Shown: positions 55,879-64,000 of the stretch, piece by piece
Numbering within the stretch: the first letter of the stretch is position 1
Layout: each line of letters opens with the position of its first letter
The notes under the pieces: model-generated
What the model was told of the DNA's origin: nothing
The model's database searches: none
What the model saw: the letters and a program-made list of their open reading frames with translations, nothing else
Assembly (NCBI RefSeq): GCF_009208585.1
Contig: NZ_WFLN01000004.1
Span: 372,001-436,000 of the forward strand
Direction of reading: 5' to 3'
Origin: Fluviispira multicolorata
Lineage (GTDB): Bacteria; Bdellovibrionota_B; Oligoflexia; Silvanigrellales; Silvanigrellaceae
DNA length: 64,000 nt
Program-made: the position numbers and the translations under genes

Positions 55879-57111
55879 TTAATCATGAGCTAAAAGAGGA
55901 AGGCAAGGATTTTTTGGAATCAGCACATACATTTCTCCTTGTTGTTGAGTAGCACCTGCAATCTCTCCTGCTTTGTGACCTTCCCCCCAAAAAACGTCAA
56001 TTCTATGGGGTCCCTTGATTGCACCACCAGTGTCTTGAACAAAAGCCAGTTGATTAAACTTTTCGTCAGGCAGATTTTGAATATTTGTCAGTGTATTGAA
56101 GGTTGCTGGCATTTTAAAGTCAAGAAGTGTTAAGGTACCAGCTGGTAGAATTCTTTGATCTGCAGCAATACTTCTTTCAGGAATGAGTCTGACATTGATA
56201 TTTCCAAAAGGACCATCATCTTCTAAAGAAAAGAAGACGTAAGACTTATTATAATTTAAGATTCTATTTTTTTCTTTTGGATTATCATCTAACCATTTTC
56301 GAATGCTTTGCATGGTAATCTTAGATTTATCTAAATGACCTTCTTTAAATAAAAGAGCACCTATTGGATTATATTCTCTTCCATTTTGTGATGAGTAGTG
56401 AATATATTTTCTATCACCATTTGGATAAATTAATAAACCAGAGCCTTGTATTTCAATAAAAAAAAGATCTACTTTGTTTTTTACCCATGCTATTTCTAGA
56501 TTTTTATTGTCTAATTTTTTTTTGCTCGTAATTTCTTCGCGTGTCCAGTAAGGCTTGAGTTGATTCTTTTCAACTCTACCTCGAATTCTTTTTCCTTTAT
56601 AGTTTGGATTAAAATCTTCTAAATCTACTGTGATGAGATCTTTCGGCATTTTATAAACGGGCGTTTTGTATGTTTTTGAAGGTTTATCAGAAGCTTCAGC
56701 ATAAGGAATATAGTAACCTGTGTATAAAACATTTTTATCATCTTCTATGGCTAGTTTATAGACATCAAAATTATTTTTCAGTGAAGTTAACAAAATTTTA
56801 TCTCTTTTAATGTCATTTAATAAGTTAGTACTTGAACAGATATAATCTTGTGTCGAAAACTTTATATCTTTTAATTGAAAAATAGAATTTGATTTTTTGT
56901 TATTGAGCCATTGAATATTATTTTCTATTGAGCTAATAAGTGAATCTTTTTTAATTAAAGTTTCACTTAAAGGAACATTGTCCCAAGACTCTTTTTTAAA
57001 TGTAAAGTCATCAAATAGAAAACTCTTAGAAGGAGAACGACATGAAGAAATTAAAAAGCTAATGAATAATAGAGGAGGAACATATTTTTGAAATAACATA
57101 TTAAAGGCCAT
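55879..57111 (-). CDS. mltA: Membrane-bound lytic murein transglycosylase A
   Basis: Outer-membrane lipoprotein that cleaves peptidoglycan glycan strands. The lipobox is LISSC near residue 24. The MltA domain starts near YTGYYIPYAEASD, and the C-terminal 3D domain has FVQDTGGAIKGPHRIDVFWG, holding the catalytic Asp of this family. GEMYVLIPK closes the domain. About 410 residues, somewhat longer than E. coli MltA because of an N-terminal insertion. Confidence 0.93.
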   Translation of the reverse strand: MAFNMLFQKYVPPLLFISFLISSCRSPSKSFLFDDFTFKKESWDNVPLSETLIKKDSLISSIENNIQWLNNKKSNSIFQLKDIKFSTQDYICSSTNLLNDIKRDKILLTSLKNNFDVYKLAIEDDKNVLYTGYYIPYAEASDKPSKTYKTPVYKMPKDLITVDLEDFNPNYKGKRIRGRVEKNQLKPYWTREEITSKKKLDNKNLEIAWVKNKVDLFFIEIQGSGLLIYPNGDRKYIHYSSQNGREYNPIGALLFKEGHLDKSKITMQSIRKWLDDNPKEKNRILNYNKSYVFFSLEDDGPFGNINVRLIPERSIAADQRILPAGTLTLLDFKMPATFNTLTNIQNLPDEKFNQLAFVQDTGGAIKGPHRIDVFWGEGHKAGEIAGATQQQGEMYVLIPKNPCLPLLAHD

Positions 57112-57258
57112 TTTATGAAAGTGTTAACTTTTAAGCGGAATAAAAACCAAATAACAGGAAAGAATGTATAGTATATTTTTAGAATTAGAAAGTTATTATA
57201 TGCATATAGACAGATTGTATTTTTAGCAATGTTTGACAGATTGAATTATGAGTTCGAT

Positions 57259-58227
57259 TTAAAGTGAATCAGATTCATTTATTATAAAAAATTTCTTAGG
57301 TTTTTTGCAACATTTTGAATCAGGTTCTTGAAAACCAATTTTGCAGGCAGGCATAGGAAAACAATATTTTAAAGATTCAATAAAAAATTGATAGTTTATA
57401 AAACTTTCAGAATCGTTCTTATAACTCATTAAAGGACTCAAATTATTATCTGTTTGAGAATCACTCGTTTTTTCTTGTTGTTCTATTGTATTAGTTTCTG
57501 TAATAGCGGTTTGGATTTGGGGTTTAAACTCTCCAGCTGGTTTCTTTTCATGAGTGCCATTTGAAAAAGTATCTGATTTATTTTGTGGTATTTTTGATGA
57601 ATTTTCTTTTTCAATAAAAGCACTTTTCTTTTGATTTTGTGCTGGCAATGTAAGAGTTTTTTTCGTGATGGATTTTATTTCTTCAGGTTTTTGAAGGATA
57701 GGTTTCTTCTCAAGTGTTTTTTTAACCACCGGTGGAGTTTCTTCAGGTTTTTTAGGAATTGGTTTTCTTATCACAGTTTTTTGTGGTTCTTTGTCATCTT
57801 GCTTTGCTTTTTTAATAATTATTTTTTCATTTTCAGTCTGAGTTACAACTTTCTTACTGGTTTTGGGTTTTGTAGGATCTTTTTTAGCATATTCATTCTC
57901 CAAATTTTTTTCATTTTTATTTAAATTTGCATTTCTCCAATTATCTGCTTTGGGGAGCTTCAAAATCTCGCCAATGTATATGAGATCTCCATTATGCTTC
58001 TTTTTTACTGGATTTAAATTTAAAGTTTCTGCCAATGAACCATTTGCTCCAAAAACAGGACGTAATGAATGCCTTTTTAAGATGTGAATAAGAGTATCAT
58101 AGGCTTGGACTTTATACTCATCATAATTTTGTTCTTGAGCATAGACAGTAAAACTCATAGCTAAACAAAATGTTAACAAAATCAGCTTACTTAAATATGT
58201 CAAGAAGGAAGATTTAGTAATGTACAT
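57259..58227 (-). CDS. Exported LysM-like protein with Lys/Pro/Glu-rich linker
   Basis: 322 residues. A signal peptide (ending VYAQ) is followed by a LysM-like domain (DEYKVQAYDTLIHILKRHSL...GEILKLP, residues about 35-95), then about 160 residues of low-complexity Lys/Pro/Glu sequence with repeated KKPEE-type units, and a C-terminal Cys-bearing end (CFPMPACKIG, CCKKPKKF). It may bind peptidoglycan and span the periplasm. AAGGAG precedes the ATG. Confidence 0.65.
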   Translation of the reverse strand: MYITKSSFLTYLSKLILLTFCLAMSFTVYAQEQNYDEYKVQAYDTLIHILKRHSLRPVFGANGSLAETLNLNPVKKKHNGDLIYIGEILKLPKADNWRNANLNKNEKNLENEYAKKDPTKPKTSKKVVTQTENEKIIIKKAKQDDKEPQKTVIRKPIPKKPEETPPVVKKTLEKKPILQKPEEIKSITKKTLTLPAQNQKKSAFIEKENSSKIPQNKSDTFSNGTHEKKPAGEFKPQIQTAITETNTIEQQEKTSDSQTDNNLSPLMSYKNDSESFINYQFFIESLKYCFPMPACKIGFQEPDSKCCKKPKKFFIINESDSL

Positions 58228-58356
58228 ATGTACAGATCTCCTTCAATACCATAAATGTATCTAAAGCTATTTCGGTGTGAAATTTATAATTTATTAACTA
58301 AATATTAATATTTAATTGAAATTAATTTGTTAACTTTTGATATATTGATTTTAAAT

Positions 58357-58397
58357 AAAAAATTCCCTTCAATATTAAATGTATAAAGGGAATTTTT
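58357..58397 (-). terminator. Rho-independent terminator after the DUF177 gene
   Basis: AAAAATTCCCTT and AAGGGAATTTTT (58358-58369 and 58386-58397) form a 12-base perfect stem around a 16-base loop, followed by Ts in the minus direction. It lies 14 bases after the YceD/DUF177 stop codon. Confidence 0.7.
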
Positions 58398-58410
58398 GGG
58401 AACGGATAGA

Positions 58411-59028
58411 CTAATTATAAGAGCAATTTTTGGTATGAATGGGAGAGATTTTTTTACCTTCAAAATAAACTTCATTTAATTCTGTTCCACAGCTCGAACA
58501 AAGACCTTTACAGTCTTCTTTGCATAGGGGAAGTTCGGGAAGGGCAAGATAAAGTGAATCTATAATGAATTCATCAAGTTCAATAAAGTTTCCATTATAT
58601 GAATAGGTTTCTAAGTCTGAAGATTCTAATTCAATTTCTTCTTCAGGCTTAGAGTCATTCATATATCGAGAAATTCCAGAGTTTTTGAAAGCAGCAGAAG
58701 TTTCTGGGACAAAATAAGCACTCACGTGAGCAGTGACTTTTTCTCTAAATGGAGTGAGAGAACGAACACATTCAAGAAGGGGTTCAAACTCAATTTCTCC
58801 TTCAATTCTATACATGTTATGTTCACGAGTGAGTTTTAATAACCCCTTCAATCTTGTAAATTGTTCTTCTGGCGTGGTAAGTGATGTTGTTTCAAGAAAT
58901 TCTCTTGTCCATTCGCTTAAAATATCATTAAAATGTATTGAATTTGAGGGTTTATTTTCTATGCTACCAAACGAAATATCTAAATTTTGTCCGATTTTTG
59001 CAACGTTGATAGCTAGGGATTTTCTCAT
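58411..59028 (-). CDS. DUF177 (YceD-family) protein
   Basis: 205 residues. The conserved C-terminal zinc-like motif LALPELPLCKEDCKGLCSSCG (Cys in CKEDCKGLC and CSSCG) is diagnostic of the YceD/DUF177 family linked to 23S rRNA processing. In most bacteria the gene is followed by rpmF (L32); here it is followed by a terminator and no L32 gene. AAAGGA precedes the ATG at 59028. Confidence 0.85.
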   Translation of the reverse strand: MRKSLAINVAKIGQNLDISFGSIENKPSNSIHFNDILSEWTREFLETTSLTTPEEQFTRLKGLLKLTREHNMYRIEGEIEFEPLLECVRSLTPFREKVTAHVSAYFVPETSAAFKNSGISRYMNDSKPEEEIELESSDLETYSYNGNFIELDEFIIDSLYLALPELPLCKEDCKGLCSSCGTELNEVYFEGKKISPIHTKNCSYN

Positions 59029-59048
59029 CCATTTGTTCCTTTAACTCA

Positions 59049-60386
59049 TTATATCTTGTTTTCTTTAGGAAATACGTATGTAACTCTTATTTTTCGGAGA
59101 GCTTCATAACTTACAATCACTCCAGTTAAGAGAATAAAGGCAGATATGTAAAGAGATTTTTCACCTTTTAGATAAGAAATATAAAAGCCTGTCTCATAAG
59201 CAATCCCCATAAAAGCAGGACCAATCATGCGAGCAATTGCAGCCACTGTCTGTGAACAGCCAAAAGCAAATCCTTGTGCTGTACTTGGCGAAAGTCGACT
59301 TACGAGTGCATTTATGGAAGGATTTGATGTACTTGTGCCAATACATAAGAAGGTAAGTCCACTGAAAAGCACATAAGGATTAGGAGCAACCAGTGGAATT
59401 AAAATAATTCCAATAATTATGCTTAGTTGCCCTATTTGAAGAGTGTATACTTCTCCTAATCTTTTAAGTAAAAAACGTGCTAAAAAAGCATTTCCTAAAA
59501 GTGAGATTATTCCAATGAAAATATAGCTCTTATAAATGAATGACTCACTAAAATAGTAAGCATCGCTTAAAAGAATGGGTAAAAGCGTTTCAACCCCAGC
59601 AAAGGCAAAAATTTGTAGAAATACACTTACCATAACCCCAACAAAGGCACGATTTCCTGAAAAATGTCTTAAGTTTTGAACTAAAGTCGCTGTTTTTTCC
59701 TCTTTTATATTTTCAAGAGAGCTATTTATGTGAATGATTTCAATTAAGTTTTTAATTTGATCCTTTGCATATTTAGGATGAGTTTCAGGTTGAAGTTTAA
59801 GCAATAAAACTAAATTTATAATATTAAATGCCGCAGCCGCTATTCCGATTGCTTTAAAATAATTTCCTTCGAACAGAGAGAATGTATCGCATAAAAAGAT
59901 GACAAGTGTACCTATGGCAGGACCTATTGAAAAGCCTCCGCCAAAGGCAAGCCCAATAATGACCATATATTTAGCTCTGTTGTTGCGCTCTGTGATGTCA
60001 GCAATACAGGCTTGGGCAGCAGATAGATTGCCACTGGCAAAACCTGCTAGTATGCGCGCAAATACTAAAAAAAGGTAAGAAGTTGAATAACCTGTGAGTA
60101 TTTGAGCTATTGCTGAAATGACAATTGTAGACACAAGAATTTTTTTTCGACCATAGATGTCTGATAAATGTCCGATAAAGACTACAGAAAGCACTGTGGC
60201 TAAAGAAAACCAAGTGGATAATAGAGTTGCTTGTGTGTCTGAAGCTTGAAATGAGCGCGCGATAAGTGGCATAATAGGAATAAACATACCAAAACCAAGC
60301 AAATCAATAAATATGATTAGAAAGACTGAACAGAGGACTTTTTTTCTTAAGGAATTCATTTGTTGGGTGTCTATGATTTGAGGCAT
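59049..60386 (-). CDS. MFS transporter, TetA-like drug/metabolite efflux
   Basis: About 445 residues with 12 hydrophobic segments. MFS motif A is GHLSDIYGRKK and motif C-like GLAFGGGFSIGPAIGT follows, typical of the TetA/DHA1 group. The substrate is unknown. The ATG at 60386 has GGAA upstream; the frame runs on to 60473 but the extension is hydrophilic and unlikely. It lies 20 bases after the DUF177 gene start on the same strand, so the two may be co-transcribed. Confidence 0.85.
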   Translation of the reverse strand: MPQIIDTQQMNSLRKKVLCSVFLIIFIDLLGFGMFIPIMPLIARSFQASDTQATLLSTWFSLATVLSVVFIGHLSDIYGRKKILVSTIVISAIAQILTGYSTSYLFLVFARILAGFASGNLSAAQACIADITERNNRAKYMVIIGLAFGGGFSIGPAIGTLVIFLCDTFSLFEGNYFKAIGIAAAAFNIINLVLLLKLQPETHPKYAKDQIKNLIEIIHINSSLENIKEEKTATLVQNLRHFSGNRAFVGVMVSVFLQIFAFAGVETLLPILLSDAYYFSESFIYKSYIFIGIISLLGNAFLARFLLKRLGEVYTLQIGQLSIIIGIILIPLVAPNPYVLFSGLTFLCIGTSTSNPSINALVSRLSPSTAQGFAFGCSQTVAAIARMIGPAFMGIAYETGFYISYLKGEKSLYISAFILLTGVIVSYEALRKIRVTYVFPKENKI

Positions 60387-60506
60387 GATTATTTTCCAAA
60401 TAATTCGGCTTGTTTTAGATTGAAAGGTGCTGATACAATCTGATTTGCACCATAGATCTAAACTTAAGTCCACGCAACGAACTCAAGAGTCGTTTGAGGG
60501 GGGAAT

Positions 60507-60731
60507 ATGATTCGAGTTACGCGTCTTGATGGATCTGATGTTTTTATAAATGAAAATAATATTCAATGGATAGAAAGTTTGCCGGACACTGCAATTACTT
60601 TTTTGAGTGGTGCAAGAATTTTGGTTAAGGAAAAAATTAATGAAATCATTGATAAAATGGAAACGAAAATGAAAAGTGATTTTAGAGTTGAAACTTCTAA
60701 AAATATAAATGAAATGTCAGATAAATTATAA
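60507..60731 (+). CDS. flbD: FlbD-like flagellar protein
   Basis: 74 residues starting MIRVTRLDGSDVFINENNI, with PDTAITFLSGARILVKEKINEII, the complete FlbD/SwrD family pattern. The family sits in flagellar operons and affects motor torque or assembly in the species tested. GAGGGGGGA before the ATG is very strong. It starts a plus-strand run of four genes. Confidence 0.9.
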   Translation: MIRVTRLDGSDVFINENNIQWIESLPDTAITFLSGARILVKEKINEIIDKMETKMKSDFRVETSKNINEMSDKL

Positions 60732-60792
60732 TCCATTTTTTGCACTTTTCTTGCCAAGTCTGAAGTCGATAAGGTGACATGGAGGCGAGAAA

Positions 60793-63579
60793 GTGTTTAA
60801 AAAATTAAGTAATATATATTTATTTTTATTAAATTTATTTCTTGTTTTTGTTACTTTGTCATTTCACTCGCTTTGTTATTCCCAAAATTGGCCGAGTCTA
60901 TTTGATAATGAAGATTTTATTCCACAAAATGAAATCGATTTAAAAAATAATCCAAAGATCACTCTAAAAGATTTTAAGAAAATGGAACAAGAACAGTTAC
61001 GTAAAAAAGTATTTGATTCCTTTTATTTTATTGCTGATTTTGGCAGTAGTATAAAGGGTGAAGAACCACGCAATTGGTTTGATTCACATAAAAATCCCGA
61101 AAATTCTTTGAAAGTTGGCTTTCCACCAAGTATAAAAAGACCGCCTGTAAAAATACACTTTCCAGTTTATAATTTGACAAAATTAGCTTATTTTAAAGCA
61201 AATGATCAATACACTTCAAAGCTAAATATGTGCCAAGATTTTTGGTTACAAAATCGTTTACAAAAAGCTTATGATTGTTTTTTCTTTTTACAATTAGAAT
61301 TAGCGCAAGACAAAGTTTCAATAGAATCGCTTATTCGACTTAATGTAAATATTTTACATGGGTTTTTCTTAATATTTTTATCTTCTAACAATGAAGATAA
61401 GCTCTATATTTGGAATGCGAATACAGTTCCTCCATCCGAAAGAGAATATACAGATGGAGATCATTATTCCATTGCGCGCAGTTTATTTTCATACATAACT
61501 ACACGGGTAGATAATGCGGTTTATTTTCCAACTAAAAAAGAAGACGTAATTGATCCCATTTATCAAAATATTTTTAACTCTCCAACTTATTTCAAGCTCT
61601 TAGCAAAAATTGCGGGAGAGAAAGTTTCTGTTTCCTTATTGCCAGAACCCGTCGATCCTCTTGCTTGGATTCGTACTGTCATGCCCATTGTTTACGCTGA
61701 TGCTATGGCAATGAATCAAGGTTGGCTTATATGGCAAAGAGCCTTTACATCAGCGGCAAAGATGGAGGATTTTATTAAAAAATTCTCATATCCTTCACTG
61801 GAAAATGATTCACCTCTTAGTATTGAAAAAAATGCAACTTCAAGAAGTGAAGTCTTTGTAGCTGCAAAAAACAATACGGATCTTCTTTCAGCCATCGATT
61901 TATTTCGAGCCGTTGCGATGATATCTTCTAAAGATCCAACAGCAGCTATCGAATATATTGCGAGTGGAATTTCGCGACAATGCCATCCCGATCTTGCATC
62001 GTTGCTTTTTTCTTTATCAGGGGACATTTATTTTGATTTAGATATTTTGAGGTGGGCAAGAAGATCTTATTCGTGGGCCGAACTAAATGATAAAAATTTT
62101 GTTGAAAAAGTTCCGAGCTCATTATTTTTTGGAGCTGAAAGTGCTTATTGGCTTGGTCAATATGATATTGCAAAAAGAGGTTTTGAGAGATTTGTAAAGT
62201 CAGTGGGTGATCCAGAGTTTGGCCCTTGGGCTCGTTTGAGGTTAGCTGAAATTTCTGAATTGAATAAAGATTCTGATACGGCTCGAACAATTTATGAAGT
62301 GATTTTAAAAAACTTTGATCGTCATCCCGCTTCGGAAGATGCTCAAGTTAGGCTTTTTTGTTTATATGAAAAAAAGTTAACCCCAAATGTAAAAAAAGTA
62401 GAATACAAAAAAGTTTTAGAAAAAATTAAAAATGGGCGTGATGTTTTAAAGAAACAGGCAAAAGCTTGTTTATTACGATCTGATCTTGTCGATATGAGTG
62501 AAAAATCAAAAGAAGAAAAGAAAAAAAATGTTGTGCAAAAAGCAAATGATCAAAAAGAAAAAATTGATGTGTATCGCAAAGAATTTCCTGAGAGCGAATT
62601 TTTAGTGCTTTTTTCTCATAGATTAAAAGAACTTGAACTTGCAGAAGGCACTTTATTAGCTTCAGAAAATAAATGTAAAGAGTTAATAGAATATTATAAT
62701 AAAAATAGGAAAGAATTGATTTCTTTAGAAAAACATAATCATAATTATGTCGCAGGTTTAAAATGGGATGATAAAGATAAAGTTAAGTTGTTACGTTGCA
62801 GCGCATTCTTAAGTGATATGAAAATGTGGAAAGAAATGAGAAAGACAAATATCGGAAAAGACGGAAAAGAAATGCATGAAATATTTTACAGTTTAACAAC
62901 ACATCCTTCTGTTGAAAAGGCAATAGAAGGTTATCATTTATTAAAATCTAAAAGTCAGGAGTGGGGAAATAAAGTAAAATTGTATGAAGGTTCTGCATTT
63001 GAAATGACAGAACGAGAAGATTTTTGGGAATTATTAACTTTACAGAGACTTTTAAAATATGAGTTTGTTTCTAAAGTTTCAGTAAAAAATTTATTGAATA
63101 CAGTGATTTCAAGAGATCTTTTAAGTAAGCCGGACAAAATTTTTGAGACACAAGTTTTTTGTAATTGGATGCTTAGGATGAAAGATCAACTAAACGACAG
63201 TGAATGGGATACTATTGCTTCGGCAAAAACATCAGAACAGTGGTTAAAACTTGAATTTAATGAAAAAGATCAAAAAAGTCATTTGTGTGACACAGCCTTT
63301 GCTAAGGCACTTTTAGCAGTCACATTGACACGTCCAAGCACTTTTCGTGACAAATCAGTACTTTTACCGTATCTTGAAAAAAAAGGAATTTCAAATGGTT
63401 CAGAAGAGTGGCTACGCTATGCTCAGCGTCTTGAAAGGGAAAGAAGCTCTCAAGATCTTGAAGTTCAGGGAATTTATACGAAACTTGCCAAAGATGCAAA
63501 AGAGAAACTTATAAAAGAATCTGCCCATGCTTGGATAAAGAAGAATATCGACAAAGAAGCCGATAAATTATTGTGGTAG
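60793..63579 (+). CDS. Large exported TPR-like protein of unknown function
   Basis: 928 residues from a GTG with GGAGG upstream. An N-terminal signal peptide (about 35 residues) is followed by a mostly helical body. Tetratricopeptide-like segments lie in the middle (LFFGAESAYWLGQYDIAKRGFERF, then WARLRLAEISELNKDSDTARTIYE). I do not recognise a family name. Its place after flbD suggests an envelope or motility role, for example as a periplasmic scaffold. Confidence 0.65.
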   Translation: MFKKLSNIYLFLLNLFLVFVTLSFHSLCYSQNWPSLFDNEDFIPQNEIDLKNNPKITLKDFKKMEQEQLRKKVFDSFYFIADFGSSIKGEEPRNWFDSHKNPENSLKVGFPPSIKRPPVKIHFPVYNLTKLAYFKANDQYTSKLNMCQDFWLQNRLQKAYDCFFFLQLELAQDKVSIESLIRLNVNILHGFFLIFLSSNNEDKLYIWNANTVPPSEREYTDGDHYSIARSLFSYITTRVDNAVYFPTKKEDVIDPIYQNIFNSPTYFKLLAKIAGEKVSVSLLPEPVDPLAWIRTVMPIVYADAMAMNQGWLIWQRAFTSAAKMEDFIKKFSYPSLENDSPLSIEKNATSRSEVFVAAKNNTDLLSAIDLFRAVAMISSKDPTAAIEYIASGISRQCHPDLASLLFSLSGDIYFDLDILRWARRSYSWAELNDKNFVEKVPSSLFFGAESAYWLGQYDIAKRGFERFVKSVGDPEFGPWARLRLAEISELNKDSDTARTIYEVILKNFDRHPASEDAQVRLFCLYEKKLTPNVKKVEYKKVLEKIKNGRDVLKKQAKACLLRSDLVDMSEKSKEEKKKNVVQKANDQKEKIDVYRKEFPESEFLVLFSHRLKELELAEGTLLASENKCKELIEYYNKNRKELISLEKHNHNYVAGLKWDDKDKVKLLRCSAFLSDMKMWKEMRKTNIGKDGKEMHEIFYSLTTHPSVEKAIEGYHLLKSKSQEWGNKVKLYEGSAFEMTEREDFWELLTLQRLLKYEFVSKVSVKNLLNTVISRDLLSKPDKIFETQVFCNWMLRMKDQLNDSEWDTIASAKTSEQWLKLEFNEKDQKSHLCDTAFAKALLAVTLTRPSTFRDKSVLLPYLEKKGISNGSEEWLRYAQRLERERSSQDLEVQGIYTKLAKDAKEKLIKESAHAWIKKNIDKEADKLLW

Positions 63580-63610
63580 AATTGTAAGAGTGAAGCCAAA
63601 AGAGGTGTTT

Positions 63611-63913
63611 ATGAATAACGTCGTAAATTTATCTCATAAAAAGATAGAGATTGAAAAGAAAAGAGAAAGAGAAAAGCTCAATAAACCTGATGCTTTGACG
63701 ATTAAACTTTGGCGTCTTTCTATGGAAATTGATGATTTGATTAAAAAAGGCGTTCTTGATGACTCTTTGCCGCCAGATGAAATTGCGGCAATAATTGCTC
63801 ACAGACTCGGAACTTTAATCTCTTGCTCTGAAAAGTCAGTTGAACTCTCTGAATTTTGTTGTCATATTATTGAAAGAATGAATTCTAGCCGCGTAACAGG
63901 TGAACCTGCATGA
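63611..63913 (+). CDS. Small conserved protein of unknown function
   Basis: About 100 residues from the ATG at 63611 (AGAGGTG upstream; the frame opens at 63590). It begins with a Lys/Arg/Glu-rich stretch and continues helical, with LPPDEIAAIIAHRLGTLISCSEK. No domain recognised. Its stop overlaps the next start by four bases (ATGA at 63910). Confidence 0.6.
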   Translation: MNNVVNLSHKKIEIEKKREREKLNKPDALTIKLWRLSMEIDDLIKKGVLDDSLPPDEIAAIIAHRLGTLISCSEKSVELSEFCCHIIERMNSSRVTGEPA

Positions 63914-64000
63914 CTTCCGAATTATCGATAAAATGGAAAAGAGATGATTATGTCTCGATAGCAGGCATTATAGATGAAAATGCAAATTTTAGTGATTTAA
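63910..64000 (+). CDS. Partial gene cut by the window end, possibly a STAS-domain protein
   Basis: The first 30 codons are visible (start ATG in the four-base overlap with the preceding gene). The beginning SIKWKRDDYVSIAGIIDENA then NFSDL resembles the first strands of STAS anti-sigma-factor-antagonist domains (G-x-I-D-E-x-A-x-F). With so little sequence the call is tentative. Confidence 0.45.
   Translation, partial: MTSELSIKWKRDDYVSIAGIIDENANFSDL

Noticed and set aside
1..64000. CRISPR arrays, tRNA or rRNA genes, prophage or complete transposons
   Set aside because: I read all intergenic gaps for spaced direct repeats, tRNA T-loop patterns and integrase or transposase genes and found none apart from the IS3 remnant.

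Overview
The window is an AT-rich, gene-dense stretch of a Gram-negative chromosome. Housekeeping genes (rpsA, lepA, ruvAB, sppA, addAB, dprA, pstSCAB, mltA) are mixed with motility and signalling genes (a CheV-type protein, an FlbD-like protein, a divergent FliG-like protein), lipoproteins and many lineage-specific genes. A second S1-repeat protein lies beside rpsA. Together with the strong AT bias this suggests a motile Bdellovibrionota/Oligoflexia-like bacterium such as the Silvanigrellales. That placement is an inference; no rRNA gene is present to confirm it.

Layout: 1-2644, oligoendopeptidase F and a PP-loop ATPase. 2645-6739, the phosphate transporter operon pstSCAB without phoU. 6736-11006, a secreted trypsin-like lipoprotein, then a CheV protein between two full-length paralogous cyclic-nucleotide-binding-domain proteins. 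11170-15807, a YggT-family protein, SppA, ribosomal protein S1 and a four-repeat S1 paralogue. 15917-24569, an orphan solute-binding protein, a metallophosphoesterase, an MFS exporter coupled to lepA, and ruvB-ruvA. 24992-26470, a GlpF-like channel and an EcsC-family protein.

26551-33097 is the standout: a violacein-type pigment cluster on the minus strand in the order vioA-vioB-vioC-(vioD remnant)-vioE. VioA, VioB, VioC and VioE are intact. The slot normally held by vioD contains only about 31 codons that still read as an internal piece of VioD. The cluster is visibly richer in G+C than its neighbours, and just upstream of vioA lies the truncated 3' end of an IS3-family transposase with its terminal repeat. 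The simplest reading is a horizontally acquired vioABCDE cluster that lost vioD by deletion and should now make deoxyviolacein rather than violacein.

33364-46070 carries a SOUL haem-binding protein, lipoproteins, a CXXCH-containing exported protein, a COG0523 GTPase, the divergent FliG-like protein, a thioesterase plus acetoacetyl-CoA synthetase pair, an AstE/aspartoacylase-like hydrolase, an S9 peptidase, an FmdB-like zinc-ribbon protein and a GHKL-type ATPase. 46164-53383 holds addB-addA and dprA. 53384-64000 has a long AT-rich spacer with a perfect inverted repeat, a Cys-rich/membrane-protein pair, a DMT transporter, MltA, a LysM-like protein, a DUF177/YceD protein without rpmF, an MFS transporter, and a plus-strand run starting with FlbD and ending in a partial, possibly STAS-like gene cut by the window edge.

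No tRNA, rRNA, CRISPR array or intact mobile element was seen. Several genes use GTG or TTG starts, and many convergent neighbours overlap by 4-20 bases at their 3' ends.
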